Numbered from the stretch's first letter, positions 1 to 8,779 are shown. The stretch is DNA of 49,197 nucleotides from Streptomyces fildesensis (GCF_016107395.1 NZ_JAAIKO010000052.1:1-49197), one strand, 5' to 3'. Notes: a model not told the origin generated them from the letters alone. Program-made: numbers and translations.

Positions 1-2
1 GG

Positions 3-917
3 GCCGTTGGAAAAGGACCTGCTGAGCAGGCACCTCGCCGACGGCCCACCAGTACTCTGTGGAACAACCTCGGCGCCGCCACCGAACGCCTGGTCGCACG
101 GCTGCGGGCACAGTGGATCCCCGAGCCGCCCGAGAAGAGGGAACCGGTGGTGCCGGTCAAGAAGGAGAGCCCGAGCATCCAGCGCAGACGTGAGCGTCAC
201 GCCCTGGTCCACGCACTGATGGCCAGGGGCGTCGGGATCGGCGGCATCTGCGCCGAGCTACGGCTGGACCCCAAGACAGCCCGAAAGTTCATGAACGCGC
301 CCACCCCGGAAGCACTGATCAGCGACAAGCCCAACGGCCGCCGAAGCAGTCTGGACGGTCACGCCGCCTACCTCGCGGCCCGCTTGGCCGAGGGCTGCAC
401 CAGCACGGGCATGCTGCACCAGGAACTCTACGAGCGCGGGGCCCGGGTGAGCGAACGTACTGTCCGGCGATTGCTTCTCCACCTACGCGAGAACACCGCG
501 CCCACCGCACGCCCCGTCGTCCCGAAGAACCGTGAGGTCACCACCGCTATCCTCACGCACCCCGACAATCTTCCAGAGGCCGACCGGCTCATCCTGAAGG
601 AGCTTCGAGACCGCTGCGAGGACCTCGATGCCGCCTGTCGCCTCGTCGCCACCTTTGCCGAGACGCTCGTGAACCGTCGCGGCCAGGAGGATCTCGAGGG
701 ATGGGTCCGCAACGCCGAGAACAGCCCACTGCCTGAGCTGCGGGGATTCGCCAGCGGGTTGCGTCGCGACTGGGCTGCGGTCCAAGCCGGCCTCACCCTT
801 CACTGGAACTCCGGCATGGTCGAGGGCCACGTCAACCGCATCAAAATGATCAAGCGTCAGATGTTCGGTCGCGCCAAGCCCGACCTGTTGCGCAAGCGCA
901 TCCTGCTCGCCCACTGA
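3..917 (+). CDS. ISL3-family transposase, 5'-truncated by the window edge
   Basis: The C-terminal part of an ISL3-type DDE transposase reads open from base 3 to the stop at 915-917. A GTG at 147 is only an internal start. Visible landmarks are the LWNNLGAATERLVAR segment near the edge, which follows the DxxHLWxNL region of the family, an inserted helix-turn-helix segment (RRERHALVHALMARGVGI), and the terminal block WNSGMVEGHVNRIKMIKRQM, which carries the catalytic Glu. The residues preceding LWNNLG do not match the expected family sequence well, so the 5' part may be frameshifted or decayed. The protein would cut and join the ends of its own insertion sequence. Its activity cannot be judged because the N-terminus and left end lie outside the window. 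Confidence 0.85.
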   Translation, partial: AVGKGPAEQAPRRRPTSTLWNNLGAATERLVARLRAQWIPEPPEKREPVVPVKKESPSIQRRRERHALVHALMARGVGIGGICAELRLDPKTARKFMNAPTPEALISDKPNGRRSSLDGHAAYLAARLAEGCTSTGMLHQELYERGARVSERTVRRLLLHLRENTAPTARPVVPKNREVTTAILTHPDNLPEADRLILKELRDRCEDLDAACRLVATFAETLVNRRGQEDLEGWVRNAENSPLPELRGFASGLRRDWAAVQAGLTLHWNSGMVEGHVNRIKMIKRQMFGRAKPDLLRKRILLAH

Positions 918-930
918 AGATCAAGATCTT

Positions 931-958
931 GGATTTCACGGAACTCGCGACAGAGCCA
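931..958. repeat. Candidate right end of the ISL3-type element
   Basis: About 15 bases after the transposase stop lies the block ggatttcacggaactcgcga and following cagagcc. It resembles, from memory, the terminal inverted repeats of Streptomyces ISL3 elements. The left end and the target duplication are not in the window, so the boundary is a guess. Confidence 0.35.
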
Positions 959-1210
959 TGTCCCACTGTCCGTGGACAAGAGCCAAACAGTCGGCCAAGA
1001 ATACTGCCAAGCCAACCGCCAGCTCACCTGGCCGCCGAGCGCCTCTTGTCGGGTTTCGACAGTCGCTCCACCGCCAGCCGCCCGGCCCGGCGGCCACTCC
1101 TGGCCGCACCCGTGCAGCGGCTCTGCAGAAATGGCCGCACCTCGGCCGCACATCGCCCCCAGGGGACTCGACTAACCTCCAGCCCACGGCAGCAAAAGGG
1201 TACGGACAAG
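959..1210. other. Intergenic stretch with no recognisable gene
   Basis: Between the putative IS end and the tRNA terminator I see only shadow reading frames without a credible ribosome binding site or family signature. It may be IS-adjacent remnant DNA. Confidence 0.5.
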
Positions 1211-1211
1211 C

Positions 1212-1248
1212 AAAAGGCCCAGGTCACGGGCTAGGTGACCTGGGCCTT
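1212..1248 (-). terminator. Rho-independent terminator of tRNA-Thr
   Basis: A perfect 14-bp inverted repeat (1214-1227 with 1235-1248, 7-nt loop) is followed on the minus strand by a short U run from the aaaa at 1212-1215. It sits directly downstream of the tRNA 3' end. Confidence 0.85.
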
Positions 1249-1250
1249 GC

Positions 1251-1327
1251 TGGGGCCGCCTTCGGGATTCGAACCCGAGACCTACGCATTACGAGTGCGT
1301 TGCTCTGGCCAACTGAGCTAAGGCGGC
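1251..1327 (-). tRNA. tRNA-Thr (anticodon CGU)
   Basis: The minus strand folds into a complete cloverleaf. The acceptor stem is GCCGCCT paired with AGGCGGC, the D stem is GCTC/GAGC, the anticodon stem ACGCA/TGCGT carries the loop CTCGTAA, and the T arm is TCGGG-TTCGAAT-CCCGA. The anticodon CGU reads ACG (Thr). The discriminator base is C and the CCA end is genome-encoded (revcomp of 1251-1253). Confidence 0.97.
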
Positions 1328-1431
1328 ATACTGCGCTCGGCCAGTGTGGCGGGAGCAGCGGCGCCAAGTCTACAGGGTTGTTGGGGGTGCTCCGTGCAGG
1401 GGTGGATCGGGCGGAAATGCAGGTCAGCGGG

Positions 1432-2988
1432 TCAGTCGCACTTTTTGTTCTTGGGCGGGGTGGTGCCTTCGAGGAGGTAGAGGTTCACGGCGGTGTCGAT
1501 GCAGTCGGAACCGCGGCCGTAGGCGGTGTGGCCGTCGCCGTTGTAGGTGAGGAGGTGGCCGGAGGAGAGCTGGGAGGCGAGGGACTCGGCCCAGGAGTAC
1601 GGGGTGGCGGGGTCGCGGATGGTGCCGACGACGAGGATCGGGGCCGCGCCCTTGGCTTCGATGCGCTGGGGCTTGCCGGTGGCCGGGACCGTCCAGTAGC
1701 CGCAGATCAGGCTGGCCCAGGCCAGGCCCGTGCCGAAGTGCGGGGAGGTGGAGCGGAAGGACGGGAGGGCGCGCTCGACGTCGGCCGGGGAGGAGAGCGC
1801 CGGGGGGAGGTCGAGGCAGTTGACGGCGGCGTTGGCGAACATGAGGTTCGAGTACTTGCCGCTGCTGTCGCGCTCGTAGTACTCGTCGGAGAGCTTGAGG
1901 AGGCCGGCGCCGTCGCCCTGCTGGGCCTTGGCCAGGGCGGCGCGGAGCGTCGGCCAGGAGCCCTCGTCGTACATGGCGGAGATCACGCCGGTGGTGCCGA
2001 GCGCCTCGGTGAGCGGGCGGGCCTGGCCGGTGGGGAGGGGCTTGGCGTCGAGGGAGCGGAAGAGTTCGTCGAGGCGGTGCCCGGCGTCGTCGGCACTCTT
2101 GGTGCCCAGGGCGCAGTCGGTGTGCTTGATGCAGTCGTTCGCGAAGGCGGTGAAGGCGGTCTCGAAGCCGCCGGCCTGGGTGCGGCTGCTGTCGAGGGCG
2201 GAGACCGAGGGGTCCATCGCGCCGTCGAGGACCAGCCGGCCGACGCGCTGCGGGAACAGTCCGGCGTAGGTGGCACCGAGGAAGGTGCCGTAGGACTTGC
2301 CGACGTAGGTGAGCTTGTCGTCGCCGAGCAGGGCCCGCAGGACGTCCATGTCACGGGCCGATTCGACCGTGGAGACATGGCCGAGGAGCTTGGCGGAGCG
2401 CTTCGCGCAGCCGGCCGCGAACCCCGTGTCGGCGGTGACGAGCTTGCCGGTCTCGGCGGCGTCGTCGGGGGTCGTGTCGACGGCGGTGAAGGCGTCCATC
2501 TGCGCGTCGGTGAGGCACTCGACGGGCTCGCTGCGGGCGACGCCGCGCGGGTCGATGGCGGCCATGTCGTAGCGGGCGGTGACCGGTGCGGGGTAGCCGA
2601 GCGCCGCGTACTGCAGGTAGTCGATGGCCGAGCCGCCGGGACCGCCGGGGTTGACCAGGAGCGAGCCGAGGCGCGCGCCGGGGCCCGCCGCCTTCTTGCG
2701 GGCGACGGCGAGCTTCAGATCGTCGGCCGCGACGGGGTGCGCGTAGTCCAGCGGGGCCTTCATCGTGGCGCACTCGAAGCCGGGGACGCCGCACGAGTGC
2801 CAGTTCAGCTTCTGCGTGTAGTACGGCGCCAGGCTCGCGTCGCCGGCCGACGGGAGCGGGCCGAGCGAGCTGGCGGTGGTGGAGGCGGCGGCGCTGTGGC
2901 CCGGGCCCCCGCTGCTGCATCCGGAGAGGAGCAGGCCTGCCACCGCGAGGGCGCTGGCGGGGATACGGAGCGGGCTCTTGGAGTACAT
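1432..2988 (-). CDS. Secreted alpha/beta-hydrolase, tripeptidyl-aminopeptidase type (lipoprotein)
   Basis: A 518-residue alpha/beta hydrolase of the SlpD/SlpE/TAP family that removes short peptides outside the cell. The ATG at 2988 is preferred: GGGAGGA lies upstream and the protein then begins with a lipoprotein signal peptide (SALAVAGLLLSGC, lipobox LSGC). An ATG at 3069 would add 27 residues and has no ribosome site. The oxyanion region NPGGPGGS, the nucleophile elbow GKSYGT and the C-terminal TAP-like domain ending near CIDTAVNLYLLEG are all visible. The Asp is probably in VVGTIRDPATPY and the His in YNGDGHTAYG. It reads in the same direction as the esterase-like gene and holB upstream, toward the tRNA-Thr gene. 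The peptidase family is clear; the substrate is not. Confidence 0.9.
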   Translation of the reverse strand: MYSKSPLRIPASALAVAGLLLSGCSSGGPGHSAAASTTASSLGPLPSAGDASLAPYYTQKLNWHSCGVPGFECATMKAPLDYAHPVAADDLKLAVARKKAAGPGARLGSLLVNPGGPGGSAIDYLQYAALGYPAPVTARYDMAAIDPRGVARSEPVECLTDAQMDAFTAVDTTPDDAAETGKLVTADTGFAAGCAKRSAKLLGHVSTVESARDMDVLRALLGDDKLTYVGKSYGTFLGATYAGLFPQRVGRLVLDGAMDPSVSALDSSRTQAGGFETAFTAFANDCIKHTDCALGTKSADDAGHRLDELFRSLDAKPLPTGQARPLTEALGTTGVISAMYDEGSWPTLRAALAKAQQGDGAGLLKLSDEYYERDSSGKYSNLMFANAAVNCLDLPPALSSPADVERALPSFRSTSPHFGTGLAWASLICGYWTVPATGKPQRIEAKGAAPILVVGTIRDPATPYSWAESLASQLSSGHLLTYNGDGHTAYGRGSDCIDTAVNLYLLEGTTPPKNKKCD

Positions 2989-3115
2989 CGGCGGCTCGGG
3001 TCCTCCCGTCGGGTGAGGGGGAGCGTATCCGTCCTGCTGGGGTGGAGGCGGGCTCCGCCGCCCGCTCATGGGCTATTTGTAGGCTTTTTGTGGGCCGTTT
3101 GAGGGTTGATCGAGT

Positions 3116-3150
3116 GGCTGGGTCCGGGTGAGCGGCTGGGTCCGGGTGAG
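3116..3150. repeat. Two-copy 18-bp direct repeat
   Basis: The 17-base unit ggctgggtccgggtgag occurs at 3116-3132 and 3134-3150, in the gap between two minus-strand genes. No function is evident. Confidence 0.6.
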
Positions 3151-3228
3151 TGTCCCGGCGGGTGTCCGGGGGCGGGTGTCCGGGGCCAGGGGTCTCGCGG
3201 GGTGCCTGCGCCGGGTGGTGCGCTCCCG

Positions 3229-4185
3229 CTACGGGTGCTTCGGGCCGTCGACCTTTTCCGTCAGGTAGCCGGCGACGCGGGCGAAGAGTTCGCGGCGGCC
3301 GCTCACGCCGTCGATGACGCGTACCTCGTCGGCGCGGGGGCGCAGCGCCGTGCGGAACCTGAGGGCCGAGTCGCGGGAGGCGCTCTCGCCGGAGCCGGAG
3401 GCGATGAGGAGCGCGGGGCGCCGGCCCGCCGGGGACGGGGGCGGGACGGCGACGCCCTCGTACCGGCCGGAGATCCCGGCGACCGCGCGGTAGCGGTCGG
3501 GGTGGGCGAACGCCTCGCGGACCGCGCACGCCGCACGGTCGCCGACGCCCAGGATCGCGCGCGCCGACCGGGTCGTCAGGGTGCGGTAGTGCCGGGCGAC
3601 CGCGTCGAGATCGGGTCCCGCGCCGCCGCAGGTGCGCGGGATCACGAGCAGGAACGGGTCCGCCAGGCGCCGCTGGACCTGGGCGGCGAAGCCCGCGTAG
3701 AGCTCCTGGTCCCCGGCGCCGACCTCCGCGACCACCACGGGGAAGGAGACCTTCGCGGCGCGGGGGTACGCGTACTGCTGTGGCGTCCAGACGCGTGTGC
3801 CGTCGGCGAGCTCCTGCAGGACGCCGCCCGCCGGGCGGGAGATCGTACGGGGCGCCGCGGACCCGGACCCGGACGCGGGCGGTGCGGCCGCGCGGGCGGG
3901 CGGCCGGGGAGGCGCGGGCGGGCGGAGGTCCACCGCCGTACGGGCGGCGGCCGTCACCGTGCCCCCGCCGCCTCCCGGTGACAGCAGCGGCACGGCGACA
4001 GCGACCACCGCCAGGACGGCCACGCCCGCGGCGGCGGCGCGCAGCGCCGTACCAGTGCGGTCCTGCGCCAACTCGTAGACGCGGCCGGACCGTTCCGACC
4101 ACCAGTAGCGCAGCGCGGAGCGCACGAGTGCCACGGCGGCGGCAGTGGTGAGGAAGAGCAGAGTGAACAGGACGGCATCAGCCAC
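3229..4185 (-). CDS. Membrane-anchored esterase-like protein
   Basis: Starting at the GTG at 4185, with GAGGTGG a few bases upstream, gives a protein of about 318 residues. A TTG at 4254 would add 23 residues without a ribosome site. Two hydrophobic segments (AVLFTLLFLTTAAAVALV and AAAAGVAVLAVVAVAVPLL) bracket a short basic cytoplasmic part. A Pro/Ala-rich linker follows, then an extracytoplasmic domain of alpha/beta-hydrolase character. This contains LLVIPRTCGGAGP, ILGVGDRAACAVREAF (a nucleophile-elbow-like turn), AVAGISGRYEG and PALLIASGSGESASRDSAL, resembling putative esterase folds. I cannot place the catalytic triad with certainty. It lies between holB and the peptidase on the same strand. 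Confidence 0.7.
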   Translation of the reverse strand: MADAVLFTLLFLTTAAAVALVRSALRYWWSERSGRVYELAQDRTGTALRAAAAGVAVLAVVAVAVPLLSPGGGGGTVTAAARTAVDLRPPAPPRPPARAAAPPASGSGSAAPRTISRPAGGVLQELADGTRVWTPQQYAYPRAAKVSFPVVVAEVGAGDQELYAGFAAQVQRRLADPFLLVIPRTCGGAGPDLDAVARHYRTLTTRSARAILGVGDRAACAVREAFAHPDRYRAVAGISGRYEGVAVPPPSPAGRRPALLIASGSGESASRDSALRFRTALRPRADEVRVIDGVSGRRELFARVAGYLTEKVDGPKHP

Positions 4186-4377
4186 GGTACGGACCACCTC
4201 AGGGACGACTACGGCCCCCGGGTGGGCTCCGGCGGCACTGTCAGCAGCCTGCAACGCGGCACGCCGGGTGGGCGGTCGGCGTTACGGGTCCCTGCCGTTG
4301 ATCACCCAAAGGCACCAAAGACGCCGAGGTGACGACAGCGGGCCGAGGAGGGCGAAAGCCCCGTCGGCCCGCCCCCG

Positions 4378-5598
4378 TCAGCCCGCCCGCAGCGACAGCG
4401 TCATCGCCTCCACCGCCAGCAGCGGCGCGACGTTCCGTTCCAGTGCCTGCCTGCAGGCCAGGATCGACTCGATCCGGCGCAGCGAGTTCTCCGGACGGGA
4501 GGACGCCGCGATGCGCTCGATCGCGTCGCGCGCCTCGACGTTCGCGATGCCGACCTTCGAGCCGACCTGCACCGCGAGCACGTCCCGGTAGAAGCCGGCC
4601 AGGTCGATGAGGGCCAGGTCGAGCGTGTCCCGCTGGGTACGGGTCGATCGGCGCTTCTGGCGGTCAGCCAGGTCCTTCATGGCGCCCGCCGTGCCGCGCG
4701 GCATCCGGCTGCCGGCGCCCGCCGACGCCCCGAGCGCGGCCCGCAGCTCCTCGGTCTCCTTGCCGTCCACGTCCACGGCGACCTGCTTGGCGTCGTCCGA
4801 GGCCGCGTCCACCAGTTCCTGCGCGGCCTTCAGACACCCGCCCACGTCGTCCACCCGCAGCGGTACCCGCAGCACGGTCGCCCGCCGCGCCCGCGCCTGC
4901 TCGTCGGTGGCGAGCCGGCGGGCCCGGCCGATGTGGCCCTGCGTCGCCCTGGCGACCGTCGCGGCCAGCTCGGGGTCGATCCCGTCCCGCCGCACCAGGA
5001 CGTCGGCGACCGCTTCCACGGACGGGGTCCGCAGGCTCAGCAGCCGGCACCGGGAGCGGATGGTCGGCAGCGCGTCCTCGACCGAGGGCGCGCACAGCAG
5101 CCAGACGGTCCGGGGCGCGGGCTCCTCGACCGCCTTCAGCAGCACGTTCCCCGCACCTTCGGTGAGGCGGTCGGCGTCCTCCAGGACGATCACCTGCCAC
5201 CGGCCGCCCGCCGGCGACATGGCGGCCCGCCGCACCAGGTCACGGGTGTCCTTCACGCCGATCGACAGCAGATCCGTCCGGACGATCTCGACGTCCGCGT
5301 GCGTCCCGATCAGCGTCGTGTGGCAGCCGTCGCAGAACCCGCAGCCCGGTACCCCGCCCAGCGCCCGGTCCGGGCTCGTGCACTGCAGGGCCGCCGCGAA
5401 GGCGCGGGCCGCGGTGGAGCGGCCGGAGCCGGGCGGGCCGGTGAACAGCCAGGCGTGCGTCATCTTGGACGCGGTCGGCAGCGCCGCGCCCTTCGCGCCC
5501 GCCGACGTGGCCGTCACCAGGGCATCGGCATCCCGCGCGGCCGCGGACAGCTGCGCCGTCACCGCGTCCTGGCCGACCAGGTCGTCCCACACCGCCAT
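4378..5598 (-). CDS. holB: DNA polymerase III subunit delta'
   Basis: A 406-residue AAA+ clamp-loader subunit that helps load the beta clamp at the replication fork. The ATG at 5598 is chosen because AGAGGA lies 7 bases upstream and the protein then starts MAVWDDLVGQ, as in the family. The P-loop GPPGSGRST, four cysteines (CTSP...CGFCDGC) for the structural zinc, the Walker B region VIVLEDADRL, and the sensor region ending in TIRSRCR are visible. Most streptomycetes have tmk immediately upstream. Here an asparagine-synthetase-like gene takes that place, so the local order looks rearranged. Confidence 0.95.
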   Translation of the reverse strand: MAVWDDLVGQDAVTAQLSAAARDADALVTATSAGAKGAALPTASKMTHAWLFTGPPGSGRSTAARAFAAALQCTSPDRALGGVPGCGFCDGCHTTLIGTHADVEIVRTDLLSIGVKDTRDLVRRAAMSPAGGRWQVIVLEDADRLTEGAGNVLLKAVEEPAPRTVWLLCAPSVEDALPTIRSRCRLLSLRTPSVEAVADVLVRRDGIDPELAATVARATQGHIGRARRLATDEQARARRATVLRVPLRVDDVGGCLKAAQELVDAASDDAKQVAVDVDGKETEELRAALGASAGAGSRMPRGTAGAMKDLADRQKRRSTRTQRDTLDLALIDLAGFYRDVLAVQVGSKVGIANVEARDAIERIAASSRPENSLRRIESILACRQALERNVAPLLAVEAMTLSLRAG

Positions 5599-5756
5599 TA
5601 CGAGTCCTCTGCGGTCGCCGTTCGCTCCATCGCCCGTTGCCATCGCATGCCATCGGACCTGCACACCATTGTCGGGCATCGCACTGACAACGGATCGCCT
5701 CCCATCGGCCGACCCCTGACCGCCCTACCGCTCACATCGTGTAACCGCCCTACCGC

Positions 5757-8117
5757 TCACATCGTGAGCCGGCGCACCCCGCCCGCCACAGCGCGCTGCT
5801 CCGGAGCGTCCGCCCCGGTCCAGCAGGATCCGCGGCGGGCCAGCAGCCGGCGGAGCCAGACCTCCGTCGCGACGAGCTCGCCGAGCCCGTCCAGCGGGAG
5901 CGCCTCCCCGTCGGCGGCGGCCCGCAGGGCCTGGCGGACGACGCGGGCCTCGACGAGCCCGGCGTCGGCGAGCAGCGGTGTGTCGAACAGCTCGATGAGG
6001 TCGTCGACGGAGGACCGCAGCCCGGTGCGGAACGCGGCGGCGGTCGAGACATGGGAGTTGGCGCCCCAGCCCGGCGGCAGCTCCCGGATCCCGGAGCCGG
6101 CCAGGACCGCCCGCAGCACCGAGACCCGCGCCCCGGGCTGCACGCGCAGCGCCTCGGGCAGCGCCCGGCAGGCGCGGACGACCTGGTTGTCGAGGAACGG
6201 GGCGTGCAGCCGCTGGCTGCGCACCTCGACGGCCTGCTCGAAGACGCGGTGGTCGGCGGCGTGCCGGGCCAGCGCGGCCCGCGCGCGCCGGTCGCCCGGA
6301 CGTTCCACCGGTCCCGGCCGGGCGGCCGCCTCCTGGAGGCGAACCGATACTTCGGCGAGGGCCTCGCCGGTGAGCCAGCGGGCGGCCGGGCCCGGCCGCA
6401 CCCAGGCCAGCGCGGCGAGGGAAGCGTTGAGCGCGGCGCCAGGACCTGTGTCACCGGAGCTCGAGCCGGGACCGAAGCCGTTGCCGGAGGCCGCGGACGA
6501 GCCGGAGCCGTAGCCGAAGTCGCGCCGCAACAGCCGGGCCGCGGCGTCCTGCACGCCCTGCTGGTAAGGCGTACGGGCCAGCCGCCGGGCGGCGCGGTAG
6601 ACGGTGAAGGGGACGAGGACGGAGCGGCTGGTCGGGCCGTCCGCCGTGGCGAGCGCGGCCACCGGACGCAGCATGTGCCGGCGGTGCCGGTCCAGGAGCA
6701 GGTCGGCGAGGCGTGCCGGGTGCGCGTCGAGGACCTGGCGGGCGCCGTGCCCCACGAGGTGGTCGGCGCCGCCCGCGGCGAGCCGGCGGCGGTGCCGTTC
6801 CGCGGTGATGAGGGACGGTCCTGGCTCGTCGGTGAGCGGGCCCGAGCCGAGGTCGGCGTACGGGAGCGCCTCGGTGCCGCCCGGCACCACTACGTGGTGC
6901 AGCCGGGGGTCGGCGGCCATGGCCCTGGCCCGTTCGAGTTCGGCGTCGCGGGACTGCAGTCCGCCGCCCGCCAGATCGTTGAAGGTGACGGCCAGCAGCC
7001 GCTGCCCGGCCGAGGACCCGTGGCCGAGCGGGGTGCCGGGCATGCCGGGCAGTCCGGCGGCGAGCAGCGCGAGAGTGGCGGAGGCGCTGCCTCCGGACAG
7101 GTCCGCGCCGATGCCGGGGGACGGTGCCTCGCCGGCCTCGGGGATGAAGCGCGGCTGGGCGAGCCGGGCCCGTACGGCGTCGACGAGGGCGTCGCGGACC
7201 CCGGTGATCGCCGCCTCGGTGTCGGAGGCGGAGGTCTGGTTGCCGACGGCGAGCGACGCGGTCGCCTCGTAGCCGCTGATCTCGGGGACGCCGTCGCGCA
7301 GGATGAGGGCGTGGCCCGGCGGCACCCGCCGGACGCCGATGTACGGCGTCCCGTCGCCGAGTGCCTCGGGCGAGTCCGGGCAGGCGAGGGTGGCGGCGAG
7401 GTGGGTGACGTCCAGCCCCGCCTCGGTGAGGTCCGCGAGCGGGAGAGCGGCCGTCGCGAAGGCCGTACCGCCCGCCCAGCGGGTGTGGAAGACCGGCCGG
7501 GCGCCGGCGAGATCGCCCAGGATCGTGATGCGGCGCCCGAGTTGGAGTACGGCGGTGTAGCTGCCGGGCCATGCGGTGAGGTGGCGCAGGGCGCCCCCGC
7601 GGGCGGCGAAGAGGCCGACGCGCAGCTGGGCGTCGCTCGCGTGGCAGCGGCCGAGGATGGCGATCCGGGCGATGGCGGGGTGGCTGCTGCCGTAGCCGCT
7701 GCCGTGACCGCCGCCGTAGGTACTGCCGTTGCTGTCGCCGTAGCCGTTGGCGCTCTGGTAACTGGAGGCTCCGCGGCTGCTGTTGCCGCTGTAGCCGTTG
7801 TTCCCGTACCCGTTGTTCCCGTCCCCGTAGCTTCCGGAGCCGCTGCCGTACCCGCTCCCGTAGGCCGCGCCGGAACCGGACCCGGACCCGGAACCCGAGC
7901 TGGATCCCGAACCGGAATAGCTGCTGCCGCCCTGGTAGGAGGCGCCGGCCGGGTCGGCGTGGATCACGCGGACTTCGTCAGCACGCCAGTCACCGACCGC
8001 CCACAGCGGATCCGGGTCGCCCCACAGAAGTTGCGCGCCAACCGGGAGGACCGTACGGGCCTTAGTGCCCGGGAGTGACCCCGCGGCGGCACTGCTCCAC
8101 CCCACCAACCACCGCAT
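5757..8117 (-). CDS. Asparagine-synthetase-like protein with degenerate PP-loop and Gly/Ser/Tyr-rich insertion
   Basis: A 786-residue protein starting at the ATG at 8117, with GGAGG six bases upstream. The N-terminal half resembles the glutamine-amidotransferase domain of AsnB but begins MRWLVGWSS, so the catalytic Cys after Met is missing. The C-terminal half follows the AsnB synthetase domain, including HRVFEQAVEVRSQRLHAPFLD. The ATP-binding loop at residues 341-347 reads SGGSASA where active enzymes have SGGxDSS. Residues about 60-146 are a low-complexity Gly/Ser/Tyr/Asn tract, and a second shorter Gly/Ser tract lies at bases 6440-6515. Relatives include lasso-peptide cyclases and beta-lactam synthetase, but both key motifs are altered, so no reaction can be assigned. 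I recall it as a conserved Streptomyces neighbour of the sporulation regulator at 9418. Confidence 0.75.
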   Translation of the reverse strand: MRWLVGWSSAAAGSLPGTKARTVLPVGAQLLWGDPDPLWAVGDWRADEVRVIHADPAGASYQGGSSYSGSGSSSGSGSGSGSGAAYGSGYGSGSGSYGDGNNGYGNNGYSGNSSRGASSYQSANGYGDSNGSTYGGGHGSGYGSSHPAIARIAILGRCHASDAQLRVGLFAARGGALRHLTAWPGSYTAVLQLGRRITILGDLAGARPVFHTRWAGGTAFATAALPLADLTEAGLDVTHLAATLACPDSPEALGDGTPYIGVRRVPPGHALILRDGVPEISGYEATASLAVGNQTSASDTEAAITGVRDALVDAVRARLAQPRFIPEAGEAPSPGIGADLSGGSASATLALLAAGLPGMPGTPLGHGSSAGQRLLAVTFNDLAGGGLQSRDAELERARAMAADPRLHHVVVPGGTEALPYADLGSGPLTDEPGPSLITAERHRRRLAAGGADHLVGHGARQVLDAHPARLADLLLDRHRRHMLRPVAALATADGPTSRSVLVPFTVYRAARRLARTPYQQGVQDAAARLLRRDFGYGSGSSAASGNGFGPGSSSGDTGPGAALNASLAALAWVRPGPAARWLTGEALAEVSVRLQEAAARPGPVERPGDRRARAALARHAADHRVFEQAVEVRSQRLHAPFLDNQVVRACRALPEALRVQPGARVSVLRAVLAGSGIRELPPGWGANSHVSTAAAFRTGLRSSVDDLIELFDTPLLADAGLVEARVVRQALRAAADGEALPLDGLGELVATEVWLRRLLARRGSCWTGADAPEQRAVAGGVRRLTM
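7680..7940 (-). repeat. Low-complexity Gly/Ser/Tyr-encoding tract
   Basis: These 87 codons encode strings such as GSGSGSG, YGNNGYGNNGY and GYGSGYGSG inside the asparagine-synthetase-like protein, between its two domains. The tract looks intrinsically disordered and is probably variable between strains. Confidence 0.85.
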
Positions 8118-8245
8118 CGCCGCCTCCACAGGCTGTGGACCACTGGCTGTGCGGCATGCGAACTGCCGCTCCGCCTGAGGAACATGCTGCCATGGCACGG
8201 CGCACAAGGAGGCGCATGGGCGCAGGGAGGAGCGCCGGGTCGTCC

Positions 8246-8272
8246 GCGTGAAGCCAAACGTCGGTTTCACGC
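8246..8272. promoter_or_regulatory. Inverted repeat upstream of the asparagine-synthetase-like gene
   Basis: The arms 8246-8255 and 8263-8272 match over 9 of 10 bases around the spacer aaacgtc. The site lies about 130 bases before the start at 8117, so it could be an operator or a leader hairpin. Confidence 0.35.
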
Positions 8273-8357
8273 CAAAGTGGCTGGCACATGCCGGAGTTGA
8301 TATGCCGGTCGCCGGATGCGTGGTCGAACGGGCTCATATACGGGACATACGCCGCAT

Positions 8358-8397
8358 AAAAACAACAGTCCGGGAGGCGTCCGCACGCCTCCCGGAC
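8358..8397 (-). terminator. Intrinsic terminator or attenuator in the leader of the asparagine-synthetase-like gene
   Basis: A 13-bp perfect stem (8368-8380 with 8385-8397) with loop ccgc is followed on the minus strand by a T-rich run (complement of 8355-8366). No gene is evident upstream on that strand, so it may attenuate a long leader transcript reading toward 8117. Confidence 0.6.
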
Positions 8398-8609
8398 CGG
8401 TCCGCCGCCCGCGGGGATTGTGGCGGCGGAGCCCCCTGGCCCGCCGTCTCTTGCCATTGCCGCTTGTCGAGGCCACGGGCCGACCCACCCGTCCATGGAA
8501 GCGCTCCTGATCAGGACGGCAAAGAGCGCACGGGCGGGCGCACAGCCACATATACCGGGAGCACGGGCACTTTTTGGGGGCTGCAATCTCGCCATCCGGG
8601 ACAGGCCTC

Positions 8610-8638
8610 TTAACGGTCGGGATGCGGCGAACTACGCT
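8610..8638 (+). promoter_or_regulatory. Candidate promoter toward the sporulation regulator
   Basis: TTAACG at 8610-8615 and TACGCT at 8633-8638 are separated by 17 bases. A transcript from here would carry a leader of about 770 bases before the GTG at 9418, including the collagen-like frame. Confidence 0.4.
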
Positions 8639-8779
8639 GGGTGTACCCGAGTAGCGAACGCCCCGGCATCTCGGGGCCCGGTTTGTCCTCGACATTGGCC
8701 GAATCGGGCTCCACAGACATCACAGCCTCTACAAGGGGGCTGGGGCGGCCGTTCTTTGTGTCGAGGGGGTGGCAAGAGC

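Noticed and set aside
958..3102. Very long frame antisense to the peptidase gene (714 codons)
   Set aside because: It is a GC-rich shadow of the TAP-type peptidase, has no ribosome site and its Gly/Val/Ala-rich translation shows no family signature.
3106..3981. Plus-strand frame upstream of the esterase-like gene
   Set aside because: Antisense shadow rich in Gly/Arg/Ala with no start signal; the minus-strand gene explains the bias.
6051..8078. 675-codon plus-strand frame opposite the asparagine-synthetase-like gene
   Set aside because: Shadow frame; the minus strand has the expected codon bias and domain signatures.
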